Positions 53,638-62,916 are shown, numbered from the stretch's first letter. The stretch is DNA of 64,000 nt from Paenibacillus radicis (ex Xue et al. 2023) (GCF_024722015.1 NZ_JANQBD010000001.1:124001-188000), one strand, 5' to 3'. The notes: generated by a model from the letters alone, not told the origin. A program made the numbers and translations.

Positions 53638-55155
53638 ATGACAATCCTTTTACTCGTATTAATGGCTGCATCCATCACACTTTTTATTACCAAAGCCAAA
53701 AACCCTTCCGCCTATTGGATGGCTCTCGTACTGTTAGGCTGGTTCATCAGCATGTCCGGACTTGTTTTGTTTATAGCTAAATATGGAGGCTTCTATTACA
53801 AGGTTAATATTGTGCTATTTTTTAACGATTCGATTCGTAACTTGCTCTTGCACTCACCAGTTACTATCGAAGCTATCAGCAGGATGATTACGATAGGCAG
53901 ATCTTTATTTATATTCAGCCTTATTGGACTATCTGTAACCCTGTTTTATTATCGGCCTTTCCTGAAAATATGGAAGATTTATGCGTTTAACTCGATTCTG
54001 CCTTTACTCAACATTTTGTTCTATGATCCGGTTATTTACAAATGGGCGCTTAGCGTTTTGGACCGCGATCAAACCTACATCATCGGTTGGGTTACTAGAG
54101 GCTGGTTGGTTATTTCCACTTTGGCAGCGCTTTTTTTTATGGTTTGGCGCTACAAGCGGATCACGATCCACTGGTTCAAAAGCCAAGTCAAGTATACCTT
54201 GCTCGGGGTGCTTGCCCTTGTCCTGTTTTATTTTTATTTAGGTTTTATGGGACCGCTGCAAGTGTTTGATGTCCGTACCTACTATGTGCTTTACTCCGAT
54301 TTCTCCAACTTCAACCCTCCATTAACCTTGGTTGAATGGTATTTGAGCATTGGCTTTACAGGCATTTTGTCGATCATCAGCATTTTATCCATCTGGAAAT
54401 ATACGGAGGTAGAGAAAAAACTGGGAAAGCTCGACCTCCAACTCGAACGCAAGCTATCAACCGCCGATATGGGGACCAAGGTATTCACGCATGCGATCAA
54501 AAACCAACTGCTAATGATGCAAATTTTATTGCAGCGAACGGATGAGCTTTTACATACGGAGAGCCCTCCATTACAGTCTGCCAGTGCAATTGAAGCCAAT
54601 GTAAACAAGGTTTCCGGTATTGTTAGCGAGACCCTGCAGCGGCTTGACCAGCTCTACAACTCTTTTAAAACAACCTATCTTCAATTAAAACCGGTCGATG
54701 TTCACGAGCTTTTGCAGCATACCTTGGATAAGTTTAAAGCCATTCCCGAGCATGTTACATTGATTAACGACTTTCCGCAGGGACATCCCGTTATACTTGC
54801 AGATCAAGAGCATCTAACAGAAACCATTTATAATATTATGATCAATGCGATTGAAGCGATAGATAAGGAAACAACAGGGATAGTTTCTATTCATTCATAC
54901 TTGGAGGATGACTGGCTCATTATCAAAATTGAGGATAACGGCTCAGGTATTGCCCAGGATCAGATTGAGCAAATTTTCGACCCCTTTTATACGAATAAAA
55001 ATACAACTAAAAACTGGGGTGTCGGTCTGTCATATGCCAAGCAGATTGTAAAAGGTCATTTTGGTGATATTCATGTTCAAAGCAAACCAGGAGTGGGAAG
55101 TACTTTTCAATTGCTGCTTCCGGTCTATATTAAAGACGAGCTGAATACAAATTAG
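53638..55155 (+). CDS. Multi-pass membrane sensor histidine kinase
   Basis: 505 residues on the plus strand, SD AGGAG. Seven or so membrane helices in the first ~270 residues with short loops, then a phospho-acceptor helix TKVFTHAIKNQLLMMQILLQ (His in THAIKNQ, similar to Spo0B/CitA-like H boxes) and HATPase_c with YNIMINAIEAID, IEDNGSGIAQDQIEQIFDPF and NWGVGLSYAKQIVKGHFGDI. The 7TM-type sensor suggests a membrane-derived signal. It overlaps nothing; 13 bases separate it from its response regulator. Confidence 0.9.
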   Translation: MTILLLVLMAASITLFITKAKNPSAYWMALVLLGWFISMSGLVLFIAKYGGFYYKVNIVLFFNDSIRNLLLHSPVTIEAISRMITIGRSLFIFSLIGLSVTLFYYRPFLKIWKIYAFNSILPLLNILFYDPVIYKWALSVLDRDQTYIIGWVTRGWLVISTLAALFFMVWRYKRITIHWFKSQVKYTLLGVLALVLFYFYLGFMGPLQVFDVRTYYVLYSDFSNFNPPLTLVEWYLSIGFTGILSIISILSIWKYTEVEKKLGKLDLQLERKLSTADMGTKVFTHAIKNQLLMMQILLQRTDELLHTESPPLQSASAIEANVNKVSGIVSETLQRLDQLYNSFKTTYLQLKPVDVHELLQHTLDKFKAIPEHVTLINDFPQGHPVILADQEHLTETIYNIMINAIEAIDKETTGIVSIHSYLEDDWLIIKIEDNGSGIAQDQIEQIFDPFYTNKNTTKNWGVGLSYAKQIVKGHFGDIHVQSKPGVGSTFQLLLPVYIKDELNTN

Positions 55156-55168
55156 GAGGAAATTCGGG

Positions 55169-55867
55169 ATGGAGAGCAGCAGAATACGCGTTTTAGTTGC
55201 AGAGGATTTAGAGGTGCTGCGCGAGCATTTTTGCCAATTGGTAAAAAAAGAGGCGGACTTTGAACTCGTGGGTCAAGCCTCAAGCGGGAAAGAGGCTTAC
55301 GCCATCGCAAGTATAGAGCCATTGGACGTCATTCTGATGGATATTGAAATGGATGTGAAGCATGATGGGATCATCGCTGCCAAGCGGATCTTGGATGAGT
55401 TCCCGCACATACGTATCGTTTTTTTAACCGTTCATGAGGATGATGAAACTGTATTCGGCGCCTTTGAAGCCGGTGCAATCGACTACGTACTGAAAACTGC
55501 AGCCAGCTCAGAAATTATGAAAAGTATTCGTATGGCCCGAGACGGGATTTCTCCAATTCGTCCCGAAATAGCTTATAAAATTCGCAATGAATTTACCCGA
55601 ATACGGAAAAATCAGGCCAATATGTTTGACGCCATGAGTATCCTCTCCCAGCTAACGCCAACAGAAATGGAAATTATTGAGCTGCTGCTCAAGGATCAAA
55701 AAGTGCAAGAAATAGCCCAAACGAGACAAGTCGAGCTCTCCACAATCAAATCACAAATTAATGTCATACTCAAAAAGTTTCATAAAAAGCGCTCTAAGGA
55801 AGTAGTCAAACTACTTCAAGAGCTTAACGTTACCCATCTGTTTCATAAAATTAAACGAGATCAATAA
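55169..55867 (+). CDS. LuxR/NarL-family response regulator
   Basis: 232 residues, SD AGGAGG. Receiver with VLVAEDLEVLREHFCQLVKK, acceptor Asp in VILMDIEMDVKHDG (an inserted loop replaces the usual MPG) and Lys in YVLKTAA. C-terminal HTH: QLTPTEMEIIELLLKDQKVQ, VELSTIKSQINVILKKFHKK. Partner of the preceding kinase. The divergent loop after the acceptor Asp is unusual but common in this kinase-paired subgroup. Confidence 0.9.
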   Translation: MESSRIRVLVAEDLEVLREHFCQLVKKEADFELVGQASSGKEAYAIASIEPLDVILMDIEMDVKHDGIIAAKRILDEFPHIRIVFLTVHEDDETVFGAFEAGAIDYVLKTAASSEIMKSIRMARDGISPIRPEIAYKIRNEFTRIRKNQANMFDAMSILSQLTPTEMEIIELLLKDQKVQEIAQTRQVELSTIKSQINVILKKFHKKRSKEVVKLLQELNVTHLFHKIKRDQ

Positions 55868-55889
55868 GCAGCCTAGTAGTCATAAAAAG

Positions 55890-55935
55890 ATAGCTCTTAC
55901 GTTGTGTTAAATGCACAAAGAAAGAGCTATTTTTC
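55890..55935. terminator. Bidirectional terminator between convergent genes
   Basis: ATAGCTCTT (55890-55898) and AAGAGCTAT (55922-55930) with inner TTGTG/CACAA pairing, flanked by A-rich on the left and T-rich on the right, so it serves the plus-strand two-component genes and the minus-strand ABC operon. Confidence 0.8.
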
Positions 55936-55956
55936 CATTCCATATTTTAACTACCT

Positions 55957-57060
55957 TTATTTAACTACTTTTAAAAACGGAGCCGGACTAACAAAAGTGT
56001 CACCTTTGACGACTTCGGTCAATTTGCCGTTTTCAACAAACAATTTCTCTAGATTCTCGTACCACTTAATCACTGTACCATCCTTGAAATAATCGACTTG
56101 CTTTTTCGATTCAATCCATTCTGTTGTATCCACTTGTACCTTGAGGGAATCCTCAGGAACCTGCGTGTATTTAGCAGTCAGCTTGATCGTTTCTTCGATA
56201 TTTTTGATGCGATAATCATTGGCTTTAACCCATGCTGCAAGGAACTTTTCGACCAACTCAGGCTTTTCCTTCAAAAACTTAGGATTGACCACCCAGCTTT
56301 GCGGGAATACGTATTCAGGAAAGAACATCTTGTTATCGCCTAACTTCACAATGTTGTCCTTGCCAACTTGCTTCTCTATCTCAGATGTATACGGAGACCA
56401 GATCGCAACTGCATCCACTTTACCGGCTACAAAAGCCGAAACCGCTCCTGCAACATCCATATTGACAGCGTTAACATCCTCTGGCTTAAGACCGCCTTTT
56501 TTGATGCCAAGATTTAGTATCATTTCCCCGGATGTCCCCTTCGGAACCCCGACCGTCTTCCCTTTCAAATCCTTCCAATCCTTGATTCCCGATTTTTTGG
56601 TGGCATACACCATATCGCCTGTATTCAAACTATCAACTGCAATGATATTGCCTTTGCCTTGAGCGGATAAGAAGGTTGCACCAGGTCCAATGTAGGCAAT
56701 ATCAATGTCACCTGCGGCCATTGCTTGAAATTCAGGAGGACCGCTGAGAAATTTTACAGCATTGATCTTTACTCCGGCTTCTTTAAAATATCCTTTTTCT
56801 TCACCCAGAACAATAGGTGTAGCCCCATGAATATCAGGCATATACGCAACGTTAATAGTTGGCAGCTCCTTCGGTACTTCCTTCGCAGGCTCCTGCGGTT
56901 TAGCAGCAGGAACTGTCGTGTCCTTACCTCCGGCAGTACCGCTTGCTGCGCCTCCATTTGTTCCGCCACTCGTACCGCATGCACTCAAAGTAAGCAGCAG
57001 CGATATGGCGATCATCCATACACCAAAGCTCTTTTTACCTGCTCGTATCAACATGGACAT
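55957..57060 (-). CDS. ABC transporter substrate-binding lipoprotein (SsuA/TauA type)
   Basis: 367 residues. Lipoprotein signal with lipobox in LLLTLSACGTSGG, a Pro/Lys linker, then an NMT1/SBP_bac type fold: INVAYMPDIHGATPIVLGEE, GDIDIAYIGPGATFLSAQGK, DLKGKTVGVPKGTSGEMILN and VDAVAIWSPYTSEIEKQVG. This family binds sulfonates, nitrate or related anions. Together with the sulfatase upstream, an organosulfur ligand is likely (inference). Last gene of its operon. Confidence 0.88.
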   Translation of the reverse strand: MSMLIRAGKKSFGVWMIAISLLLTLSACGTSGGTNGGAASGTAGGKDTTVPAAKPQEPAKEVPKELPTINVAYMPDIHGATPIVLGEEKGYFKEAGVKINAVKFLSGPPEFQAMAAGDIDIAYIGPGATFLSAQGKGNIIAVDSLNTGDMVYATKKSGIKDWKDLKGKTVGVPKGTSGEMILNLGIKKGGLKPEDVNAVNMDVAGAVSAFVAGKVDAVAIWSPYTSEIEKQVGKDNIVKLGDNKMFFPEYVFPQSWVVNPKFLKEKPELVEKFLAAWVKANDYRIKNIEETIKLTAKYTQVPEDSLKVQVDTTEWIESKKQVDYFKDGTVIKWYENLEKLFVENGKLTEVVKGDTFVSPAPFLKVVK

Positions 57061-57117
57061 TGTTTAATCTCTCCCTTAGCGTTTTCATAAGAAAACTTGC
57101 ATCATATGCAGCAACTT

Positions 57118-57939
57118 TTACTTTTTGACTTCCAAATATTCTTTATATACCTTGGCCCAAATCTCATTTTTGATTTGCACAAATCGTTCATGCAGCTTCG
57201 TTTCTTGTGTTCTGGGGTATGGAATATCAACCTCAATGATTTCTTTAATTCTGCCTGGCCTGGCACTCATAATAATAACCTTTTGTGCTAAAATAACGGC
57301 TTCTTCCACATCATGCGTAATAAAAAAACATGTCTTTTTCTCTTTTTCCCATGTATGCAACAGTTCCTCCTGAAGCTGTGAGCGGCTTTGTGCATCAAGC
57401 GCCCCGAATGGTTCGTCCATTAGCAGCACCTCAGGATTTACTGCGTACGCCCTTGCGATAGCCACCCTCTGCTTCATACCACCGGATAATTCCTTCGGAT
57501 AGGAATTAGCAAAATCCTTTAAGCCTACCAGTTCCAAATACTTTTCCGCTTTTTCGCGCCGTTCCTTTTTATTTAGACCTCTCAGCTTCAAACCAAATTC
57601 TACATTTTTGATAACCGTTTTCCATGGAAACAGAGCGTATTGCTGAAACACCACCCCTCTCTCTTTACCAGGACCCCACACCTCCTGTCCGTCAACTGTC
57701 ACGCTGCCTGTCGTTGCATCCTCCAATCCAGCGATGATATTCAGCAGCGTCGTCTTCCCGCAGCCGCTCGGACCTACGACACATACAAATTCATTTTGAT
57801 TGATGGTCAGATTCGTATTTTGTAAAGCAACAACGTCTCCGTTACGGCCCTGGTACACTTTGGTCAAATTGGTTATCTCAATCTTGGGCCGGTCTGTTTC
57901 TTGGCTATCTCTAGTTATGACTTCCGCAGTTCCTGCCAT
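57118..57939 (-). CDS. ABC transporter ATP-binding protein (SsuB/TauB type)
   Basis: 273 residues: Walker A VVGPSGCGKTTLLNIIAGLE, Q-loop VVFQQYALFPW, signature ELSGGMKQRVAIARA, Walker B EVLLMDEPFGALDAQSR, switch His in FITHDVEEAV. Typical for nitrate/sulfonate/taurine importers. Overlaps the permease gene by 25 bases; SD AAGGAAG. Confidence 0.93.
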   Translation of the reverse strand: MAGTAEVITRDSQETDRPKIEITNLTKVYQGRNGDVVALQNTNLTINQNEFVCVVGPSGCGKTTLLNIIAGLEDATTGSVTVDGQEVWGPGKERGVVFQQYALFPWKTVIKNVEFGLKLRGLNKKERREKAEKYLELVGLKDFANSYPKELSGGMKQRVAIARAYAVNPEVLLMDEPFGALDAQSRSQLQEELLHTWEKEKKTCFFITHDVEEAVILAQKVIIMSARPGRIKEIIEVDIPYPRTQETKLHERFVQIKNEIWAKVYKEYLEVKK

Positions 57940-58730
57940 CCTGTCAGCTTCCTTTCCAGATAGAGTACACCTTTATCCATGGCAAATCCGATAACACCAA
58001 TAATAATAATTCCTAATATTACAAGATCCATTCGGAAGTACAAACCCGCTTCCATGATCATATTGCCCAACCCCTTGGAGGCGCCAGTCAATTCAGCCGC
58101 AACCAATGTCGTCCATGCGCTCGCCAATCCTAATCTTACGCCAACCAGAATGTAAGGAAATGAAGCGGGAACGACAACCTCCATGAAAATATCTTTATCC
58201 GTTGCTCCTAATACCCGAGCTGCTTTAATAAGCGTGGGGTCAACATTTCGCACACCCTGATAAATGGAAATAACCATGACCAGAAAGGTAGCTACAAAAA
58301 TAACCGAAATTTTTGCTCCCTCCCCAATCCCAAACGCTACAATAACTAACGGAATCAAGGCGATCGGCGGAATTGTACGGAAAAATTGTATCCAGGGTTC
58401 AATCAATGCTCGGATCGTAGGATACCAGCCCATTAAAAAAGCAACAGGAATGGCTGCCAGCAATCCTAGCAAGAACCCCCCAAGTACTCTGAAAATACTC
58501 GCATAAACATTGCTCCAAAGCCTGCCGCTTTGCAGCTCGCCCATAAAGCTTTTTAACAAAGTTACCGGATTGGATAAAATGCTTCCAACCGAGGGTATCG
58601 TTGACAGTAGCCACCAGACGGCTACTCCAATCAATAATGAAAGCATTACCATGATGTTAGGATGCACCCTGGAGGAGAAGGGTACCTTCCTTGTTTTATG
58701 CTGCATTACTCTTTTTTGCAAATTTTCCAT
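57915..58730 (-). CDS. ABC transporter permease (SsuC/TauC type)
   Basis: About 271 residues from the ATG at 58728-58730 (MENLQKRVMQ), nine bases after AAAGG; two ATGs further up (58734-58736 and 58772) are alternatives. Six membrane helices, and the EAA-type coupling loop AARVLGATDKDIFMEVVVPA. FFRTIPPIALIPLVIVAFGI is characteristic of the BPD_transp_1 sulfonate/nitrate group. It forms the membrane channel with the ATPase and lipoprotein that follow. Confidence 0.92.
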   Translation of the reverse strand: MENLQKRVMQHKTRKVPFSSRVHPNIMVMLSLLIGVAVWWLLSTIPSVGSILSNPVTLLKSFMGELQSGRLWSNVYASIFRVLGGFLLGLLAAIPVAFLMGWYPTIRALIEPWIQFFRTIPPIALIPLVIVAFGIGEGAKISVIFVATFLVMVISIYQGVRNVDPTLIKAARVLGATDKDIFMEVVVPASFPYILVGVRLGLASAWTTLVAAELTGASKGLGNMIMEAGLYFRMDLVILGIIIIGVIGFAMDKGVLYLERKLTGWQELRKS

Positions 58731-58772
58731 ACTCATGAACCTTTCATAATTTCTTTTTATATTCGATACCAT

Positions 58773-60233
58773 CTACATTCCGTATAAAGAATTGAAATCA
58801 TTGGATTTTCGATATTTAGCCGCAAGAATACTAGCTTCTTCCTGCCAGCCATCTTGCTGCAGCCGGCGATGCCAATCCTCAACCGTCATGTACTTCCATG
58901 GACCGGTTTCGATAACCTTTTGCATCGGATCTACCTTGCTGCCAGGCTTGCCCATTTGCTCTTGCAGCCAGTTAGCCAGACGGTGATCCATCTCTTTGAC
59001 TATTTCAGGGAAAGCTGCTGCCACATTAACCGTTTGATTCGGGTCCTGCTCCATGTCATAAAGAGAAATTTCTCCAAATTCGAACAATCCCGGATGATAC
59101 GTACGAATAAAATACCATTTGCTGTCTCGTACAGCTCGCTGGCAAACATACAGAGCATGATCCATAACTAGGTAATCACGTCCTTCCCAATGTCCCCCTT
59201 GCAGGGCATTCAAGAACGACTTCCCATCCCAGCCAGTAGGAACTGGCAATCCCACCATATCTGTAATGGTTGCGATTACATCGACGTTATATACAAAGCC
59301 ATCCACTACCTGTCCAGGCTTAGTCACTCCCGGAACCTTCATTATCAATGGAATATGATGAACGGATTCGGATGCATTCGCATGCTCCATATAAACCCCA
59401 TGCTCACCCATCGATTCAGCATGGTCCGCACTTATTATAAAGCATACCTCTTCCTCAATCCCCAGCTCACGTAACGTTTCCAGAATTTCTCCTACATGTT
59501 TATCCATGTAAGAAATGCCCCCATCATATCCGTTGATCAAATGAGCTAAATCTTGCCGGTTCCGGATCTGCCTCGGCATCGTTTCAGGGAATCGATCCGC
59601 CCAGTGCAAGAAGGTAGCGGATCGCGGAAAACTATCTTTCTGTTGATCCTGAATCGTTTGCTCATTCGGAAACTCTTTAACCGGGGAGTCGTTCCATTGA
59701 TCTGCATATTCCTTTGGATAGGTGTACAAAGTATGAGGATCCCAATACTGAATATGCAGAAAATAGTTGTCTTCTTTGCCGTGTGCCTTTAACCATGGAA
59801 TTACTGCTGCATTGACCTCATCTGCATTCTCATTCCCTTCCTTCAAAGAATGCGTGTGCAGCTCATTCCATCCGGCAAAATACCACCATGCATGATGTCT
59901 ATCTCCAAATGATGAAAAGGTAACCGTCTTATACCCCGCATTGCGCAAATGTCTCGTAAAAAAAGGAACCGATGTACTATGTCCATCACCCTCCGGATAA
60001 TCGAAATCACAACCAGGTCCCCAGTGGGTCAGAGCTCCATGATTGATTCCAAAGCGTCCAGACATAAAGCTTGCTCTGGATGGAACGCATGGCGATGAAG
60101 CGCAATAACAACTGTTAAACCGTGCCCCTCCAGCTGCAATATGATCAATGTTTGGCGTCGTATTCCGATCATAACCGTAACAACTCATATGATCGGGGCG
60201 CAAAGAATCGATATCAAGATAAATCATTCTCAT
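58773..60233 (-). CDS. Sulfatase (family S1, Cys-type)
   Basis: 486 residues from the ATG at 60231-60233 (MRMIYLDIDSLRPDHMSCYG), nine bases after GGGAGG; the frame extends 48 codons upstream but without an SD. The formylglycine motif is CVPSRASFMSGR (C-x-P-x-R), so activity needs a formylglycine-generating enzyme, not encoded here. Other ligands: LDIDSLRPDH (metal Asp pair), ADHAESMGEHGVYMEHANAS and KSFLNALQGG. No signal peptide, hence cytoplasmic. With the downstream importer this suggests uptake of a sulfated compound and its desulfation inside the cell. Substrate not determinable. Confidence 0.88.
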   Translation of the reverse strand: MRMIYLDIDSLRPDHMSCYGYDRNTTPNIDHIAAGGARFNSCYCASSPCVPSRASFMSGRFGINHGALTHWGPGCDFDYPEGDGHSTSVPFFTRHLRNAGYKTVTFSSFGDRHHAWWYFAGWNELHTHSLKEGNENADEVNAAVIPWLKAHGKEDNYFLHIQYWDPHTLYTYPKEYADQWNDSPVKEFPNEQTIQDQQKDSFPRSATFLHWADRFPETMPRQIRNRQDLAHLINGYDGGISYMDKHVGEILETLRELGIEEEVCFIISADHAESMGEHGVYMEHANASESVHHIPLIMKVPGVTKPGQVVDGFVYNVDVIATITDMVGLPVPTGWDGKSFLNALQGGHWEGRDYLVMDHALYVCQRAVRDSKWYFIRTYHPGLFEFGEISLYDMEQDPNQTVNVAAAFPEIVKEMDHRLANWLQEQMGKPGSKVDPMQKVIETGPWKYMTVEDWHRRLQQDGWQEEASILAAKYRKSNDFNSLYGM

Positions 60234-60280
60234 AATAAACTGCCTCCCGCTTTCACCTATACATTTATTAAGCGCTTTCT

Positions 60281-60295
60281 TGTCTACGCTTACAA
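60281..60295. promoter_or_regulatory. CcpA (cre) site upstream of the sulfatase operon
   Basis: Minus-strand TTGTAAGCGTAGACA matches the Bacillus cre consensus WTGNAANCGNWNNCW at every defined position. A weaker GAAAGCGCTTA lies ten bases downstream. It is 48 bases from the sulfatase start, so catabolite repression of the operon is likely. Confidence 0.55.
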
Positions 60296-60388
60296 ATATA
60301 ACTATAAATTCACATTGGTGTAAGTAGGAAGTTTTTTCAACCTTTTTAATTTTCAAACAAGAGCAGACGCCCTCCAAATATATTCTTA

Positions 60389-60448
60389 TCTGTCTATATG
60401 CTAGTCTGTCTATATGCCAGTCTGTCTATATGCTAGTCTGTCTGTCAG
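60389..60448. repeat. 16-bp tandem direct repeat (3.75 copies)
   Basis: TCTGTCTATATGCTAG three times (one copy with CC for CT) plus a partial TCTGTCTGTCAG, head to tail. Confidence 0.85.
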
Positions 60449-60740
60449 CCATAGCCATTAAGGGGTCGCAAAGGGTCACACGCCATCAATTGCCTTCTTA
60501 TTGCCGCCTTATGAGCATTATCCCCTTTACTCAGTACAGCTTTATCGAATATCGCCCATATGACATGTTCAGGAATCATCTAAAAACGGGATTAATTTAA
60601 AAGAAAACTATCGTATCAAAATAGTTTGATGCGATGTGATTTGAAATGATTTGAAGCGAGGATAACCTGAGGTAATTGCTACCTTTTCAGTTGATTATGA
60701 ATTATGAATTTAAGGTAGTTTCCGTAATTCCAAACTATTT

Positions 60741-61275
60741 ATGTGCTTGAGAATATTGCTCTGATTTGCGGTGATTTATGGAATTAAGAGAATATACGAT
60801 TCGTGGTGATTTACGGACTTGGGATAATTGCTATGACTCACGATGTTTTATGGACTCGAGATAATTGCTGCGATTCGAGGTGAAGTATGGACTTGGGATA
60901 CTGCTATGACTCTATCGGTGTTTTATGGACTTGAGATAATTGCTACGACTCGAGGTGAAGTATGGATTTGGGATAGTTGCTATGACTCGCGGGGATTTAT
61001 CGACTTGGGATAACTGTTATGACTCTCGCGATGTTTTATAGACTTAGGATTATTGCTATGAGACTTGCGGGGATTTATCAACTTGGGATTATTGCATTTG
61101 CTACGATTCCAGGGGATTTACGGACTTGGGATAATTGCTATAACTCTCGCGATGTTTTATAAACTTGAGATTATTGCCATGAGACTTGTGAGGATTTATG
61201 GACTTGAGATAATTGCTGCGATTCGAGGTGATTTGTTGAGATATTACTACGATTTTAGATAATTGTGGAATTAAA
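60741..61275. repeat. Degenerate 37-39-bp tandem repeats, about 13 copies
   Basis: A recurring unit such as GGACTTGGGATAATTGCTAT followed by GACTCGCGGTGATTTAT, with period 37-39 bases and ~75-90% similarity between units (by eye). Two sub-types alternate (ending GATGTTTTAT or GGTGAAGTAT/GGGGATTTAT). The changing period breaks all reading frames, so it is not coding. Nothing like a CRISPR spacer structure. Confidence 0.85.
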
Positions 61276-61464
61276 AGAATTATTACGATTTGAGATATTT
61301 TATAACCTGATCGAAGAATGATTTGAAACAATCCAATAAAACGGAATAACGAATTTATTTGAAGTATTTTTCATAGAGTCATTTCTAAAAAAACTCTGTA
61401 TGAGTATGAAATAATTCATACAGTTAAACAAGAGTTCTAGTACTAATTAAATACTAACTCATGG

Positions 61465-62367
61465 CTAGGAAGTGGTTGGAAATCGTATTAATTGGGGGTA
61501 TGTAATCGGCGCAGCAGCAGCACATAGCTGAGTCAAATAGCGAAAGATCGCTCCACCCTGAAAATCAAGATTCAAACGGCAGCAATATTCATTGAGATAG
61601 GCCTGTAAATGCTTTGGGCCAATTCCATGATAGGCTGTATTGATCCATTGACCTGCTTTTTTTGCTATGCTCAGCAGCCGCTGAAAACGGCGGGAACTGA
61701 ATCGAGCGGTAATGCTTTCTAAATCATCGGTTTTCGGCTCAACATACTGTTCGATGAAATGCTGGCTTCCAATGGGCTTTAAGACCTTTCCTTGCAAATG
61801 CTCGTCAGGAACTCGTTTAATTTTGACATATACAGGTTCTCCTTCTGCATTTAAGGAAGCACCTACTAAGAGAGGTTGTTCTTGGATGTGGCGGTTAACA
61901 GATGGATTATGAGGATGGCCATACGAAGCTGAATTGATCCGAACAATGCCCGACAACATCGTGCCAGCATCCGCCTTGCTCATAGCATAACGAATTTTAT
62001 GAAGCATAAGCCACGCTGTTTTATAAGTAACACCTATTGCCTCGCTGAGTTGAACAGCATTGATACCGCACGTAGTATGCGAAACAATCAGCAAAGCATG
62101 GAACCATTTTCGCAAATCACTCCTGCTTCCCTCAAAAATTGTATTCGCAATAAGAGATTCTTGGTAATGGCAGGAGCTGCATTCGAAAAGCGGCAGCCTA
62201 CGTGTCGTAATCTTATAAGCATGAAGATGACCGCAGTGGGCACACCGAAATCCATCTGGCCATTTAGCTGCAAATAAAAAATCCGCGCAGGATTCCTCCG
62301 AGCTCAATAATTGAAGCTGCTCCTCCGATAACGTCCATTCTGCTGTCTTAGTCCGTTCTTCAGCCAT
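61465..62367 (-). CDS. IS1595-type transposase, catalytic motif altered
   Basis: 300 residues. Intact N-terminal zinc ribbon (FRCAHCGHLHAYKI...FECSSCHYQESL), the TIFEGSRSDLRKWFHALLIV signature and HTH AVQLSEAIGVTYKTAWLMLH are typical of IS1595. In active members the next segment reads V-E-x-D-E; here it is LSGIVRINSASYGHPHN, with Asn where the first catalytic Asp should be. The C-terminal TAYHGIGPKHLQAYLNEYCC still matches the family. No inverted repeats or target duplications were recognised. It may be an inactive remnant or a domesticated DNA-binding protein. Confidence 0.75.
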   Translation of the reverse strand: MAEERTKTAEWTLSEEQLQLLSSEESCADFLFAAKWPDGFRCAHCGHLHAYKITTRRLPLFECSSCHYQESLIANTIFEGSRSDLRKWFHALLIVSHTTCGINAVQLSEAIGVTYKTAWLMLHKIRYAMSKADAGTMLSGIVRINSASYGHPHNPSVNRHIQEQPLLVGASLNAEGEPVYVKIKRVPDEHLQGKVLKPIGSQHFIEQYVEPKTDDLESITARFSSRRFQRLLSIAKKAGQWINTAYHGIGPKHLQAYLNEYCCRLNLDFQGGAIFRYLTQLCAAAAPITYPQLIRFPTTS

Positions 62368-62691
62368 TAATACACCCCGCTGAACATATGAATTTATATG
62401 TTATTCCTGCATGATTACGACTAATCACAGTAACTATTTCCGCACCGCGCTCAGTATCTCCTAGCGCAGCACATAGGAATGCGCAGCATGACTGCGGTAG
62501 ACCACATGTAGATACTTTTTCAAGTAAGCACCTAATGTTCTTTCTGTCCATAAAATAATTTTTATAAAAAGAAGACTCAAATTTAACCTAAGTCAAACAA
62601 AAAAACGAACGTACGATCCTATATATAAACATACCAAACATCCGTTCTCTTTTCAATAATTATTATAAATTTTCCTTAATATTTTTCATAA
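62368..62691. other. Intergenic region, nothing recognised
   Basis: Upstream flank of the transposase gene: a moderately GC-rich part (62430-62520) then AT-rich sequence. No terminal inverted repeat or coding frame could be identified. Confidence 0.4.
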
Positions 62692-62916
62692 CAGGACGCT
62701 AAAAGACTTGATTTTCCATCAGATGTAAGCACAAATATATTTAATGTCGAAACACTTGATTACAACTGATCAAATTATGATTTTGTTTTAAAAAATGAAC
62801 CCTTCCGAAAACGATTTATTGAAACAATCTATGATTTCAGAATGCCAGCCTTCTCTTTAGCAGGTTCAAAAATTAATTCTCTTGTAACAATATTAAATAA
62901 AGGACTGTTCCACTAA
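62692..62916 (+). pseudogene. Fragment of a degraded protein gene
   Basis: Plus-strand frame reading QDAKRLDFPSDVSTNIFNVE (then TLDYN, TGA at 62767-62769), SNYDFVLKNEPFRKRFIETI, then YDFRMPAFSLAGSKINSLVT and ILNKGLFH to a TAA at 62914-62916. The composition is protein-like and a single in-frame TGA interrupts it; there is no start codon or SD. The LKNEPFRKRFI stretch vaguely recalls CotH-type spore kinases, but the match is too short to name. AT-rich chance open frames remain possible. Confidence 0.3.

Noticed and set aside
60234..60377. 48-codon N-terminal extension of the sulfatase
   Set aside because: No homology to sulfatases, no SD, and it would cover the promoter and cre site; the ATG at 60231-60233 has GGGAGG at good spacing.
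60741..61275. CRISPR array
   Set aside because: Units are contiguous and diverged, with no unique spacers and no cas genes nearby.
61065..61331. Short repetitive frames within the 37-39-bp array (for example a 65-codon plus-strand frame)
   Set aside because: They exist only because of the repeat; the variable period breaks them and no SD is present.
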